Counted from the stretch's first letter, positions 26,365 to 39,353 are shown. The stretch is 64,000 nt of DNA from Glandiceps talaboti (GCF_964340395.1 NC_135550.1:32575676-32639675); one strand, 5' to 3'. Notes: generated from the letters alone by a model not told the origin. Made by a program: numbers and translations.

Positions 26365-28565
26365 ACAATGTGTGGCCTGATATTGACAGTGGTCAAGAAA
26401 ACATGATTGATAAAATACATTATTCTAGTCATGACTTCATGTATATGTTTATTTCAATGCACATCAGGTTCGATTCTTGACACCTCTGTACTCTATGAAG
26501 CAATCCTACTTCTGGAAAGCCATTCCGTGTAAGCTATGTTTCAACCCTATATATCATAAGAGCTGGATCTAATGACAGCATTAGGTAATATACTATACCC
26601 CGGTAGTACAGTTTGAATGACTTGCACTGGTCAACGACAGGAGTAAAACAGTCAGTCAAATTAAAATCTGGAGGTAACAATTGATTGGAATTACTTTGTT
26701 TACTGTATTTCAATTGTTCAGTTGTACATGTCTGTTGATCTCTTGTGAAAAGGAAGCACAGGATCACAAAACATACTATAAAATGTACACAATGTACAAA
26801 GGATAAAAACAGTTGATGTGAATATAATCATGTGTGTAATACAGTAAGATATGGCAAATCTTTAAAGTTTTGGCACTGTCACTGTGAATAGACACTAATC
26901 AGGTATTGCATATATCGTAAAATAGATATACAATGTAGATGGTTTTCATACATGGCAGTATCATTCAGTGAAGATATACTGTAAACTCTACTATTCATCC
27001 TCTGGAGGGTCTATGCATACACCCATTCACTCCTGGGCTCCATCATGGTCTCCACAGAAAATAATGCAGTGAAATGATTTCTGCTTACAGAATACAAAGC
27101 TTTTGTGTGCCAAGTAGGTCAACTTTTGTGAGATCTTATTCAGTTTTATCTTTGTCTAATTAGGCTGTTATAATGTACACATATATACAACATGCTTTCT
27201 GCAGCATTATTCAAACCATTTAGACTCTTTGGTCATCAAAATACAATACATCATATGAATAGTATACATTTACTGAACAAAAACTTAATTTATTCATGTA
27301 TCAATCCAATAAAATCAAAGTTATCCTAGTAACATTTCAACATAAATGTTTTTCATATGTTCTTCTTCTGATGCACACAGAAGACAGTGATTTGTAGCAT
27401 GGGGTAAACCAATTACATTATTTTCAAATCAAAATGATGACAAATGTTGCTATGACTACTGATATGATGAGGTATTCTCAACAACTCCTGATTTACATTC
27501 AAAATATATGTAAATATTGATTTAATATAATAGTTGATGATAGGTTCATGAATCAATGGCATGTGATTGTGAATTGCATATAGAGCTCAGCTCTGTCACC
27601 AAATGAATTGTCATATTTGAGTAGGTATTTAAATAATTTGAAAACAAACTATAACATTTTCCTCTATAGCATACCATTCTAAACTACATTATCTTACAAT
27701 GACTGACTGACAGATACTGCAGTCACTTGTTCTACGTTTTCCTTAGTTACAAGTTCAAGTATCCACTTTGCAAAAGATGTAACCTAAGTCATACACCTCA
27801 AAACACAAGCCATGCGTAAGAATATCATTGAAATGATAACAAAATATATTTTGTATCAATGACAAAACTATTGAAATACACATAAAAACATTGAATAATG
27901 AGTATAAAACATAAAACTGCCGGCTGTCAGTACTGGACAGATTTGTTATTTTACTTCTTCTTTAGAGATAAAACTTTATTTACATCAATATCTTGATGGT
28001 TCTATGCCTTAGTACTCGAACCTCAAATTCATTTCAAAATTCCAAATTAATGCAAGTTTATTACCCGTGTTTTGTACTGTGTATTAAAACTTTCTTGAAA
28101 ATCCTCCATAGTACTAATCACACTCCATCAAACAATATCAAGCACTTAAAAAAACAACTTGAAAAATGATTGCCCACTTTAAAAATATGACTATCGTGCA
28201 TGCAATGGACAGTTTGTAGTTAATATATTTTTTGCATTTCATGACTACCGTACTAACCAATATATACACAGAAAAAGACTTCACAAACTTTTTAGCTGTT
28301 CTATGAAATGATGTAGAAAAATGGAGTGTCCTATCTTGTATACACATAGTAAACTGTTACTATGTTTGGTCATAGTAAACTGCAACATAACAATGTATCT
28401 CTCAGACTATTCCATGGTTCTCCTTTTCTTGAGAGATGTTTCTATAGAAATTGCCAGAAGTCAGATTTCATTGCTTTCCACAAAATTATCACCAAGTTTA
28501 CAAATTCTATTTGTCTTGATTTGAGTGTTTTATAACTTTTAACTTATTGGTCTTGAAGTGTGTGG
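26365..28565. other. AT-rich spacer downstream of RMDN3
   Basis: I see no supported exon or element. Part of it could be a long alternative 3' UTR of the minus-strand RMDN3 gene, but the nearest poly(A) signal candidate lies inside, at 29049. Confidence 0.4.
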
Positions 28566-28570
28566 TACAG

Positions 28571-28895
28571 ACTGAAAGTGGCACGAGAACATCTACTACA
28601 ATGCAGTTGGCACACACCTACATTATCTACATCATGAGACTGAAAGTGATGTGAGATCACCTACTACAATGCAGTTGGCACACACCTACATTATCTACAT
28701 CATGAGAGACTGAAAGTTACATCAGATCACCTACTACAATGCAGTTGGCACACACCTAAATTATCTACATCATGAGAGACTGAAAATGATGTGAGATCAC
28801 CTACTACAATGCAGTTGGCACACACCTACATTATCTACATCATGAGAGACTGAAAGTGATGTGAGATCACCTACTACAATGCAGTTGGCACACAT
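28571..28895. repeat. about 70-bp minisatellite downstream of RMDN3
   Basis: Just under five copies of a 69-70 bp unit containing ACTACAATGCAGTTGGCACA, CACCTACATTATCTACATCA and GAGAGACTGAAAGTGATG. Copies differ by a few bases. Confidence 0.9.
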
Positions 28896-29048
28896 CCTAT
28901 CTTACCAAGTTTCACTATGACCTCTATACAGTTGAAGTGCAACCTTCAATAAACTCTGTTGTTTTGTAATACAGGTGCGAAATCTTGAAAGATGAGGGAG
29001 ACTCAAACTCCCAATTCTAGAAAAAACAAACGTTTCCTATCAGAAACA

Positions 29049-29054
29049 TTTATT
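29049..29054 (-). terminator. candidate RMDN3 poly(A) signal
   Basis: TTTATT on the plus strand reads AATAAA on the minus strand, about 80 bases after the RMDN3 stop codon. Position and match suit a short 3' UTR. Confidence 0.5.
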
Positions 29055-29134
29055 TCCCTAATGGTACTTATTTCAGTAATGTGTACCTTTGACTCATAAA
29101 TTTGTAACAATGAGAATTCTGCCATCATCATCTT

Positions 29135-32100
29135 CTAGAAGTAGTAACGGTATTTTTCCAACAGTTGTTCTGCTTCTGCATGTGCTTGCTCTTCCTAAAA
29201 GTGAAAGATGTCAAATTGTTTAATCAACCATATTCCTTGTCTGTATATGATTTCAGTGTTACAGAGTGTCTACAATATTAAACTTGAGGCTGCAGTATTC
29301 AACTTGTCATTTTGATAAATCATCTACATATTATGAGCACAATACTACAATTTTCCATAGGTTTTAACATTTTTGCTTTACATTCTAAAATATGACAATA
29401 CACCTCTTGAAATATACAGGAATCATACTCCATTTGTAGCCATTCATGAAAAACATACAAATCAAGTTGTAATTATTACATTAATTTACCTCTAGATTTT
29501 CACTTGGCATTTCAAGACATTTCTGTAACCACGTCTTTGCTTCGACATATGAAGACTTTTGGATATAACACTGCGAGAGAAAAATGATGATACTTGAAAC
29601 AAGACAACAATCACAGACTGTACATTTACAGGTACATGTATATATGCACAGAATACAAGTCATACTATGGGGTTTTTACTGTACATTTACAGATACATGT
29701 ACATATGCACAGAATATAAGTCATACTATGGGGTTTACTGTACATTTACAGATAGGTGTATATATGCACATAATACAAGTCATACTATGGGGTTTACTGT
29801 ACATTTACAGGTATGTGTATATATGCAGAGAATACAAGTTATACTATGGGGTGTACTGTACATTTACAGGTGCGTGTATATATGCACAGAATACAAGTCA
29901 TACTATGGGGTTTACTGTACATTTACAGATAGGTGTATATATGCACAGAATACAAGTCATACTATGGGGTTTACTGTACATTTACAGGTATGTGTATATA
30001 TGCACAGAATACAAGTCATACTATGGGGTTTACTGTACATTTACAGGTATGTGTATATATGCACAGATTACAAGTCATACTATGGGGTTTACTGTACATT
30101 TACAGGTATGTGTATATATGCACAGATTACAAGTCATACTATGGGGTTTACTGTACATTTACAGGTATGTGTATATATGCACAGAATACAAGTCATACTA
30201 TGGGGTTTACTGTACAATTACAGGTATGTGTATATATGCACAGATTACAAGTCATACTATGGGGTTTACTGTACATTTACAGGTATGTGTATATATGCAC
30301 AGATTACAAGTCATACTATGGGGTTTACTGTACAATTACAGGTATGTGTATATATGCACAGAATACAAGTCATACTATGGGGTTTACTGTACAATTACAG
30401 GTATGTGTATATATGCACAGATTACAAGTCATACTATGGGGTTTACTTGTGTCAATTATTACCAATACGGAGATCAACTACGTCATCCTACAATGGCATA
30501 TTATTGTTCCAGAATAATACTAGATATCTACCTCTGGCATGCTATATGTGTTAATTTTCAATGCAATACTAAATGACTTTAGCAAGATATAATGAGTTGG
30601 CTCCTCAGTAAAACACTAAACAGCTACCCCTAGCAAGAACAGAATGGGTTCATTTTTAGTGCAATGTTTTGAACATCTCACCTTAGCAAGATATAATGGG
30701 TTGGTTTTCCAGAATCCAGGTTCTAAGTTTTCACCTTGCAAGAAGTATTCTAGTGCTTCATCTACAGTGGAAGTAGGTGGGGTAGAATATAACGCTGCTG
30801 CTGCCTTCCTCTCTAACCAACTCAGTTGTGCAACCTACAAATACACAACAAATGATTTCAGTATTCAAGGGTCTACAGATAATAAAATATCAACTTGTGT
30901 TGAACGTTGAGTTATAATTTAACAAAAGCTTCTCATGACAATTGCATGATCTAGAGGATGTCTTTCAAATTCAATGATTTCCTACTCACATTATTATATT
31001 CCACCAGAGTCTTAGAACTGATATTTTCTCTGATTTGTTTCATTTTCCAGTTTCTTAATCATGAACCAAACTTTATCAAGTCTACCCTGTTTTGTGTCAT
31101 CATAGAAACATTTGCATATAAACTTGTTCATGCAAATGTATGTGGAAATGTACAGTATTAAAATGTTTCTACTAAGAGCAAGACATAATAACTCATCAAA
31201 AAAATAGTTATCTTCCTTCCATGGTGTGAATTACTTTTAAGAAATGAACTCACTTCATAACACCATCTTCCCATAAAATGTTTCAATGATGCTTCTTTGG
31301 GTCTCAACTTGATTGCTTTCTCTATGTGATCCTGTGGATCAAAACAGAGAAGTATCAACTTAGTCCATGTATCAAATAATATAAAGATGAAATGACTTCA
31401 ACCATTTCGGTGTACAGTGATTTCTTTGAGAGTAATTCCATGTGTTATCACATAGAAACAAACCAGTCTCAATAATAAAGCAACAACCTATTATAATTAT
31501 TCCATTAATTATTCCTCACTGTCATTGGCATATGTAAGAACATGTAAAAAAAAATTCACTAGTTTCACAAAAACAGGATACATATATTTCCAGTTAATTT
31601 GAATGTTTCAAATGATAAGACTGTGGTATGCATAAGTAATAACTGGACTATTATAACTTGGAGTGATAACTTACCTTGAATATAAAACCATTTTTAATTT
31701 TTTGGTTCATTGGTTCATATTCACCTGCACTGCCTAAGCATAATGCATACCATTTGTGAGCTTCTGCACAGTCATCATCTATTGATAGTGCAGCAAATGC
31801 ATGGTCTTTTCCTAGAAAATGAAACACCACAGAAAAAACAGTGATTTTCAATTTAGTATACTTGTTGTAGGTATATGGCAATCTAAGTTTTAAAACTAGC
31901 ATAGCATATCTGATTGCAACCATATGGAAATGTTTACCTCCTTAACCATAATTTTTAGATTTGTTATGCCTACAATTTTTAATAGCATGAATATTTGAAG
32001 TGGCTTAAGAAGGCATTTCTTTTTAATTTGCTGTTAAACATTATTAAACATATTCATAAACATATGCAAATCTTCACCTGTGTGACGTCAAAGAGGGCAG

Positions 32101-34808
32101 ATCAAAAACCCAATCACTCCTGTTCTATTGAACTTTTTTCTCTTCAGAATGACCTGTTCCTGCCATTCTACATTACAATCACATTATCATAATAATTATG
32201 TACTTCAAAACTAGTAAATGCAGACATCAATTTACCATTTAGCCTGTAGCTTATTTTTGTTGAGCCAAGAGCTCTGCCACACTTACAAAATTACAAACAA
32301 ATATTATGAACTAAAACGACAGAACAAATGTCATGTTCAGACAAGGATTACTTACGTATTAAAACTAAATTTGATATTACATATGTAAATCACAAGGTTA
32401 CAACCAATAATTTTGGTTGAGAAACTACAGCAAAATAACCTGTATGTAAGCTTGACCTCGCAATTGGTCACGAGATTACATAATTTGCATAGCTGCTGGG
32501 TGCCATCTTTTTGATATACAATGAAGAATATAGTGTAATGAAACAAAGCAATATTCCTACAATTTGATTCCATATTGTAGAACAAATAGATTGTCTTAAT
32601 TATCCTATGAAGATTGGCTTCACCCTGTCCAAAACATATGGCAGCCTTTGTCTTTCACAATTTATTTGTTTACATGTAATTTCTAAGTATATTTCTAAAA
32701 GAAGATAATGAAATTTTCATAGTCCAGAGAGTGAATGTTTACTCAAGGGTCTATGTTTATTACAGTATTTACTTTTTAAGAAATTGATGATTAATATAAG
32801 TAAAGATTTTCTGTACACAAAGAATTCATCTGACTGTACCTGTATTTAGAAGTTCTTTCCTTTTCTCCACATTACCCTTTGCACCTTCTATATCAGAAAC
32901 AAGCATACATGACCTTCCAAGTCGCCATAATATTGCTGTGTTATTGGAGTACTGACAAAGAGTGAAGAAACAGAGGATAAATACAATGAGTAGGATTGTT
33001 ATCTGTTTATTTACTAACAATGAGGATGAACAATGGTGTAATTAGACTGAGATCAATGTTTGGAAGTCTGTACTTTTTTTCACTTGAAATGTTTGACAGT
33101 GAAGAAGACAATGAAATTGCTTGTATTAACAATCAGACCCTATTTACATGGGACAAAAATCAAAATGATATACACACTGAACAAATTTACCAAGACATTC
33201 TTATGACAATTGAAGTGTCCTCTTCAGTTCATACATGTACTTATAATAAATACTTTCATACTAACATCGACTTTTGCAGTTATTTTTGTATGTATGTATG
33301 TATGTATGTATGTATGTATGTATGTATGTATGTATGTATGTATGTATGTATGTATGTATGTATGTATGTATGTATGTATGTATGTATGTATGTATGTATG
33401 TATGTATGTATGTATGTATGTATGTATGTATGTATGTATGTATGTATGTATGTATGTATGTATGTATGTATGTATGTATGTATGTATGTATGTATGCTTG
33501 TTTGTTTGTTTGTTTGTTTTTACCTGTGAGAAGTGTTCTTTCAAAAGATTGAGACATTCTATTTTATTGTCATCAGTTCTTCTATATAAAGTATCTACTT
33601 CTTGTAGTAAATTCTTGAGAGTTTCATCTTCCTCATTTTCAAAATTTTCCTGTGCATCTTTGTAGAGCAATGCCTCTGGTGGAGTTGTATACCTATAACA
33701 GAATAAAACATATCACTTCATAAGACATAATTTAAGCAAGAGCTCTCTCTCTCTCTTTCTGATGCAACTCATCTCATATTTGCAGTTTAAAACTGTGTCC
33801 ATCGCTGATATTAAAATACATAATATATTATAATTTTACACTTCTCATACTTTTAAGCACACCTGTATATTTGCACACAGCTTCCCAATTACTTTTTTGT
33901 CTTTTGGACTTTCTCCTGTTGCAGGGTATGAATTGTCCACAAAATTTGCTTGTCTCATCAAAAGTTAATAGTTTTGCTGCTGACATCTGTGCTATATATA
34001 TTAACCTATCATTAAAACCCTACACTGAATGTAAAATTCAAAGTCTAAATATTGCCTAGAATCTCATATTAGTGACATTGGTTAACATTTAATACATTGC
34101 CCTGTAGCCAGGTAACAATGGTTTAACCATTGCCCATTAAAGGTTCACAGAGTTCAGACACAATCACACCTTGTATCCTAGTCTATAGTACAAAATTCAA
34201 ATTGATAGCATAGTGTATTATGTATATCGTATTTGTGATCAGATGATATATATTACAGCAAATATGAATTTGAATTTTCATTATCAACAGATATTTTTCA
34301 ATATCAGCTTTTGCATTTCAATGAAAATATGATACACTTGAATAAAAAAGTTAATCACTCATACAACTACAAAAATATGGATAACCTAGGATTTCTGTTG
34401 CCAAAATATGAAAATATCCCCTTCAGTACATCAAATATTGGATTACACTGCATTACATAGACTCATAGTGCTGTGTAGTCTGTAGACGTACAAATGATGG
34501 GCCAAATATTACCAATCTAGGGCTTCCTCGAATTCCTCTTCTTCGTCCCCGCTACTTGGATTGATGGAATGGTATTCAGAACCAGCTGTACTACTTCTGC
34601 TTGAAAATGCACCGCTAAAGTGTCTCCTTCTATCCAATTTTTCTTTCATTTCCATCCATTCTAGTCGAAGTTGGTCAATGATAGCTATCAGTCGCCTCAT
34701 CTCTCGAGCTACAAGCAACCTATCAACAATCAGAGCCGTGCTCGCACCAACTAAAACACCAACCCCAATGACGGGGAGGTGTCGGCCGATGGAAAACCCA
34801 AAAGGCAT
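29135..34808 (-). CDS. RMDN3: regulator of microtubule dynamics protein 3 (PTPIP51-like), 8 exons
   Basis: Coding exons in transcript order: 34513-34808, 33524-33692, 32840-32951, 31675-31811, 31254-31331, 30682-30834, 29490-29570 and 29135-29194 (TAG). All have GT-AG borders and join in phase to 361 residues. RMDN3/PTPIP51 anchors in the outer mitochondrial membrane and tethers it to the ER, with a TPR domain that handles lipid. Here residues 11-34 form one hydrophobic segment, followed by a coiled stretch (REMRRLIAIIDQLRLEWMEM), a Ser-rich and acidic linker, then the TPR-like domain from about residue 105. Family landmarks are ILWRLGRSC, AHKWYALCLGSAGEY, HFMGRWCYE, VAQLSWLER, EPGFWKTN and YVEAKTWLQKCLEMP. 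Choice of RMDN3 over RMDN1/2 rests on the N-terminal anchor and on its place beside GCHFR and DNAJC17. Human RMDN3 is longer (470 aa), mostly in the linker. Introns 2 and 7 (between exons 2-3 and 6-7) hold tandem repeats. Confidence 0.93.
29632..30447. repeat. 59-bp minisatellite in an RMDN3 intron
   Basis: About 14 copies of a 59-bp unit with CATACTATGGGGTTTACTGT, ACATTTACAGGTATGTG and TATATGCACAGAATACAAGT. It lies between exons 6 and 7 of RMDN3. The unit lacks stop codons in all three plus-strand frames, so long plus-strand open frames arise (up to 330 codons). They are antisense to RMDN3 and I take them as repeat artefacts. Confidence 0.93.
33286..33520. repeat. (TGTA)n microsatellite next to an RMDN3 donor site
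   Basis: About 52 uninterrupted TGTA units are followed by TTTG units. The tract starts within about 25 bases of the exon 2 donor (GTAAAAAC on the minus strand), inside the following intron. Confidence 0.95.
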
Positions 34809-35333
34809 CGTGACGAAAGTATCAAATTTGGTGTATCAATGTGTACATTGAGGAAAAGTTGTTATACATGAGGCTGTCATCAGCAAGGAATCGATCCGAA
34901 CCATTCAGCGGTGAAGAAACACACGTACAATGAAATTACGAACAGACAAACAACCGTCCCTGTTGGACAGGATTTCACTTTAAAATGCCATTTACATTTC
35001 TGTGAATTAGTTTCAATATATTAAATGTAGATTACCCCATATGAAATTTAAATCATTAATCTGGCATACATTAATTGTTAAAATTAGGTCTAGATTCACT
35101 ATGTACCGTTTCAACAGGGAGGACATAACCTTTGACCTTGTGAAGACGACAAAACAAAACACGAACGTCAACGTAGTTCTCACTCCGGAGGCGTGGTTAC
35201 TCTAGTACCTTACTCTAACTTTTGAAAGTGAAGTTTTTTTCAATCAGTCTACAGCTACCTGGCCTAGTGAAATCCTTTATACTTTCACAGGACTGTTTCT
35301 TTCCATGTGAGTTTCAATTTGAGCATCTGAAAC
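34809..35333. promoter_or_regulatory. shared RMDN3/GCHFR head-to-head promoter interval
   Basis: The two start codons face away from each other across 525 bp. The interval must hold both transcription starts and 5' UTRs unless non-coding first exons lie elsewhere. No TATA box stands out at a convincing position; CpG-containing words occur near 34890-34960 and 35150-35200. Confidence 0.5.
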
Positions 35334-36317
35334 ATGCCATACGTTTTAGTAAGCACACAAATACGGTTGGTAAGTATACATTATAATTAAATTATACACC
35401 ACTCATTTCGAATTTAGAATTTAAAAGTGAGAAATGTGTATTCATTTCGGATTTTTGATGAATAAAACAGATTTATCGCATTGTATTTTACTACTTGTAA
35501 AATGGGAAAGTGTAAATCAAAAATAGCAAATTAAAGTTTGTATGGTGACATTTCAATGTTTGGAAAAAAGACATGTACAGCATTTTTAGATATTCATACA
35601 GTATTCTCCAGATACAGACTGGACATGGCACAATTTGATTACTACCAAGTTTATGTTACAAATCGCTTCTTCTTTGTACAATAACAACATTTTAACATAT
35701 TTCTTTAGTTTTTAAATCTACCGAGTCATAGGCATGGACATGGTCTATATCTTTTCATATTGTTTATCAAGTAGTAAAACATATAAAGCTTGATTAAAAA
35801 AAATAAGAACCCAATGACATACCCATTTCTTGTCCATATGGCCACTATAATGTAGTTGTAGTTGCATAACTTCAATGTATGAAATCCAATCCTTCAGTTG
35901 CAAATCTCAATCTTGTTGCTTCCAAGAATTGTCAGTGAAGCCATGTTCACTATGAAGTGATACAAGCTTATATTAATGATTATGTGGACTTGACAATTTT
36001 CCCCTTTTATGGGTAGAGTCCCTGGATTCCTGTTCTAAAGTAACGTAAGCCAAACACTATAGAAAGCCAGATTTGTACAGGAATAATACAATTCACTTCA
36101 AATAGGAAGAAAATGTTAATGACTGCTTCTTGCATTCAAATTTTATTTTACCATCAATTTCAACAAAATTGTTTTCAAAGTGACAAATAAATATATTAAA
36201 TGAACTTTTCACAGTTTTGCAAAATTTATCTGTGTCTGGTGTATTTAATATTCAACATTTTTCAGAAGAATGATAGATCTCAAATCTAGTCAGCCAGACA
36301 GACAGACAGACAGACAT

Positions 36318-36353
<36 letters not shown>

Positions 36354-37528
36354 TATAAATGAATGAAAGAAATCAAACATCATCCCACAATATGATAGAG
36401 CACAGGACTGATAAAAGCACTAATGTGTAAAACCAAGTTTTTTGCCTTGCTTCTTTAAATGTACAGGAATGTGGGCCAACAGTGTGTGGGGATGAACACT
36501 CAGATCCAGAGTTGATGAATTATCTTGGGGCAAAACTTGTAACTCAACTTGGAAATAACTTGTGAGTATACAATATTTAAAATGAATTTTTTTCACAATC
36601 ACAGTGCTATGAATGGAATAACAATCAGACAACAATTGTCATATGGTACAAGCACTATTTAGAATCTGTAATTTGAACAAATCATACCATGTTTTGTACC
36701 AATTCATTCCTGAAGTGAACTGCTTATAGTAAGATTATTTATTTGAACAAATTATACCATGTTTTGTACCAACTGCGTATAGTAATATTGCTCACTTCAG
36801 ATTAGGATTCAAATTTAGGTGTGAAAAACAGGTGTGTGGCAGTTATAGAAAATGTTTGTTTAGAACATGGTAACACCAGTTACCTCCATTAGTGGGACAC
36901 TCACGGCATAATGCGTTAATTTGGCAAATAGTGAGTTTGTTCTAGCAAGCTACTAATTAATGCAAAGCTGATAAACTCAGATAAGACAGTGATATCCGGT
37001 AGGAAATAGAAAGAAAAAGTGAGAGGAAACAGTATTTAAAACTTTAATTGAAATATACAGAAAATAATATCAGAAATACTGAAAATATCGCAAGAACAAA
37101 ATTGATTATTTGTCCTTTTCCCTGTGGCATGACGAAATATATCCATTATGAATACATCTGTGTATCCTGTCTGGTACAATATTGATATGCCATTGTGGAA
37201 GTACAGGAATTCATTTTTTTTAAATTTGGAAGAGTCCAAGTTATGTCTGTACAGTTTATTTATCATTTTAGACCAGTTATAAATCTGTATGTATTTTTGG
37301 TACTTATGATATGATTTGATTTTGCCAACATTTTGTTCTTGTTTTGTCATGCCTTTCTTTTATAGTTCAGAATACCAGACACCAGATAATGTTCGAATTG
37401 TACTCAACAAGCTTGAACAGAAAGGTTACAAAGTGGTGTCAGTATCAGGGATTGGACAAACCTGTATTTGGACCATGAACAAACCTGTCCTGGATGAAAC
37501 ATCACAGCTTCAGAATGGCCAATCATAA
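35334..37528 (+). CDS. GCHFR: GTP cyclohydrolase I feedback regulator (GFRP), isoform with exon 3a
   Basis: Exons 35334-35369, 36467-36561 and 37366-37528 (TAA), with GT-AG introns, give 97 residues. Human GFRP is 84. GFRP forms a pentamer that clamps GTP cyclohydrolase I. It passes on inhibition by tetrahydrobiopterin and stimulation by phenylalanine, so it sets the rate of BH4 synthesis in the cytosol. Visible landmarks in order: start MPYVLVSTQIR (human MPYLLISTQIR), CGPTVCGDEHSDPELM, LGNNF at the exon 2/3 joint, VRIVLNKLEQKGYKV and GIGQTCIW. The last 15 or so residues extend beyond the human end. It lies between RMDN3 and DNAJC17, as in human. A second, homologous last exon lies 440 bp downstream. 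A (CAGA)n tract sits in intron 1 (about 36297-36351). Confidence 0.95.
36297..36351. repeat. (CAGA)n microsatellite in GCHFR intron 1
   Basis: About 13 CAGA/GACA units, with one CATA interruption. Confidence 0.9.
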
Positions 37529-37967
37529 TCATTTGCATTCTTTTTTTTCAACTCTCTGTCCTCCTGTAGCACATACTATTGCGGAAGATACTTCTAGTCC
37601 TAGTAGAATCTAATGAAATGAATATAGCAGTCTGTGTAGAGACCATTCAAAGTTAAAAGTTAACTCAACATTCCAGCATTTACAGCACAAATGCAACCAC
37701 ATCCTGCCTCTTAATCATCCCATGTGAGCTTTGATTATAAGCCAAAGCACAGACAAGTAAAAAAGTGATGTATTCATTGGATTATGCTAGAGAACTTCCA
37801 AAGTTACATTGTACACTATCTTTACATCTAACTTTCTTTCATTGCAGTAGATTGAGGTGATGGGTACACGCTTCTCTTGTTACTAATCACACTTCATTAA
37901 ATTTAAAAGCCACATACTAACTCATTGCACCTTTCTATGCATTTTCTACCAACGTCTGATTTCACAG

Positions 37968-38145
37968 TCCGGAATATCGATGCCCTGATCCCCCAAGAGT
38001 TGTTCTGAATAAACTGGAAAAGAAAGGCTATAAAGCAATTGGAATGACTGGGATAGGTCAGACCTGTATTTGGACAACGTATAAACCAGATATCTCGATG
38101 GAAAGACTTGAAACAGAGACTCAGAAGAAAGACTCACAAACGTGA
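37968..38145 (+). CDS. GCHFR: alternative last exon 3b of GCHFR
   Basis: After a pyrimidine-rich stretch and TTTCACAG, an open segment reads PEYRCPDPPRVVLNKLEKKG, then MTGIGQTCIW, and ends at TGA after a polar tail (KKDSQT). It begins in the same phase as exon 3a, so exon 2 can splice to either; the product would be 102 residues. Exon 3b looks closer to the human C-terminal half than 3a does (DPPR-VVL-KLE, MTG-GQT). The two exons are clearly homologous but well diverged, so the duplication is not recent. An AATAAA at about 38876 could end transcripts using 3b. Confidence 0.88.
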
Positions 38146-38875
38146 TATTGGAAAGGCGTCAGAATTGAACTCAAACAGTATTACTTGTAATCATTCTAAC
38201 ACCTAGGATAATCTCTTGGAAGTTGGGCACTCTGAATACAATTTAACAATGACTGGCTTTTCTCAATTTATTGATGAAATGTTAACAATGCATTCAAATA
38301 TATGTAGTGAGTCCATAATTTTAAGAGAGACCAAATTTCAAACTGCCTCCAGTCTCCTTATATTCATAATTCACAAGTGGATATGCAAGAAGACAGATTT
38401 TCAGGATTTTTTTTAATAGATGATCAAGTCCTAAGTTCTGGACAGATGTGGGTCATGTGGAAATTCCTCTGTGGTACTGTTGTTATAGCAACTATACAAT
38501 GAACAAGAAACTGTCAAATGTAGAGGAAATCTAGTGTATTGGAACGATTTGATTTATGAAGGTATAAATAGGATTCTGAACTAGGAACATTCATTCATTG
38601 CTTCAAACATGCCGACAAAAATGAGGTACACTTAATATTTGTAAACTTAGTGATATATTCCATGAATGAACAGTGCACTTTTGTATGACATGAACCATTT
38701 AGAAGTCATTTATATTGTAATGGGAATATATGTGATGTGGTCTACAGTAAATTTGCACACACAGAAACCTGTTACACAAAGTTATCGATTGCAAAAAGAA
38801 AATACTGATACTGTAGTGCCACTTTGGTTTGTGATTGACAAGCATTTTCTTGCGTATTTCTCCTTTCCAAGATCT

Positions 38876-38881
38876 CAATAA
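38876..38881 (+). terminator. candidate GCHFR poly(A) signal
   Basis: AATAAA in the context CTCAATAAACTTC, about 730 bases after the exon 3b stop. It is the first clear AATAAA on this strand after that stop. Confidence 0.45.
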
Positions 38882-39353
38882 ACTTCACAGAGGCTTTGGT
38901 GTTTTATTTATATTTCTACACAAAAAGACTTTAATATGAGTGTGCACCATCCTATAAACAGATATTGAACATTTAAGGCGACGACATCATAAGTGAAATC
39001 TCTTAGTGGTCTGAGGTGAAATGAAACAATGAAAGAACATCATAAAGTTTAAGGAGTTGCATGGTAATGCATGAAGTGAACTCTGTCAAATTAAGTGAAA
39101 ATTTCAATACAAGCATGTGATTTATAACAGGAACAGACAAGAAAGTGTCATGAAGTATTCCTGTTATTTTTATATGGAATCTTTGTTGTTTTTTACTAGT
39201 CAGTGACTTTGCTCTTTAAAGCAAATCATGATCAGGTCAGAAATTGAAGCTAAAAACTTATCACTCTTTAATTATCACAATAAAGATAATTTTATCATCT
39301 TCATGTTTTACTTGTATTATTGTAGTTCCGAAGTTCATTAAAAAATATGTACT

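Noticed and set aside
26440-26500. tRNA-like T-arm (GGTTCGATTC with a 5-bp stem)
   Set aside because: No matching acceptor strand, D arm or anticodon arm at the right distance.
29584-30576. 330-codon plus-strand frame as a gene
   Set aside because: It is entirely 59-bp repeat, open in all frames, and lies antisense in an RMDN3 intron.
33224-33670. Long frames of YVCM or YIHT repeats
   Set aside because: Translation of the (TGTA)n tract; the only coding part is RMDN3 exon 2 at its right end.
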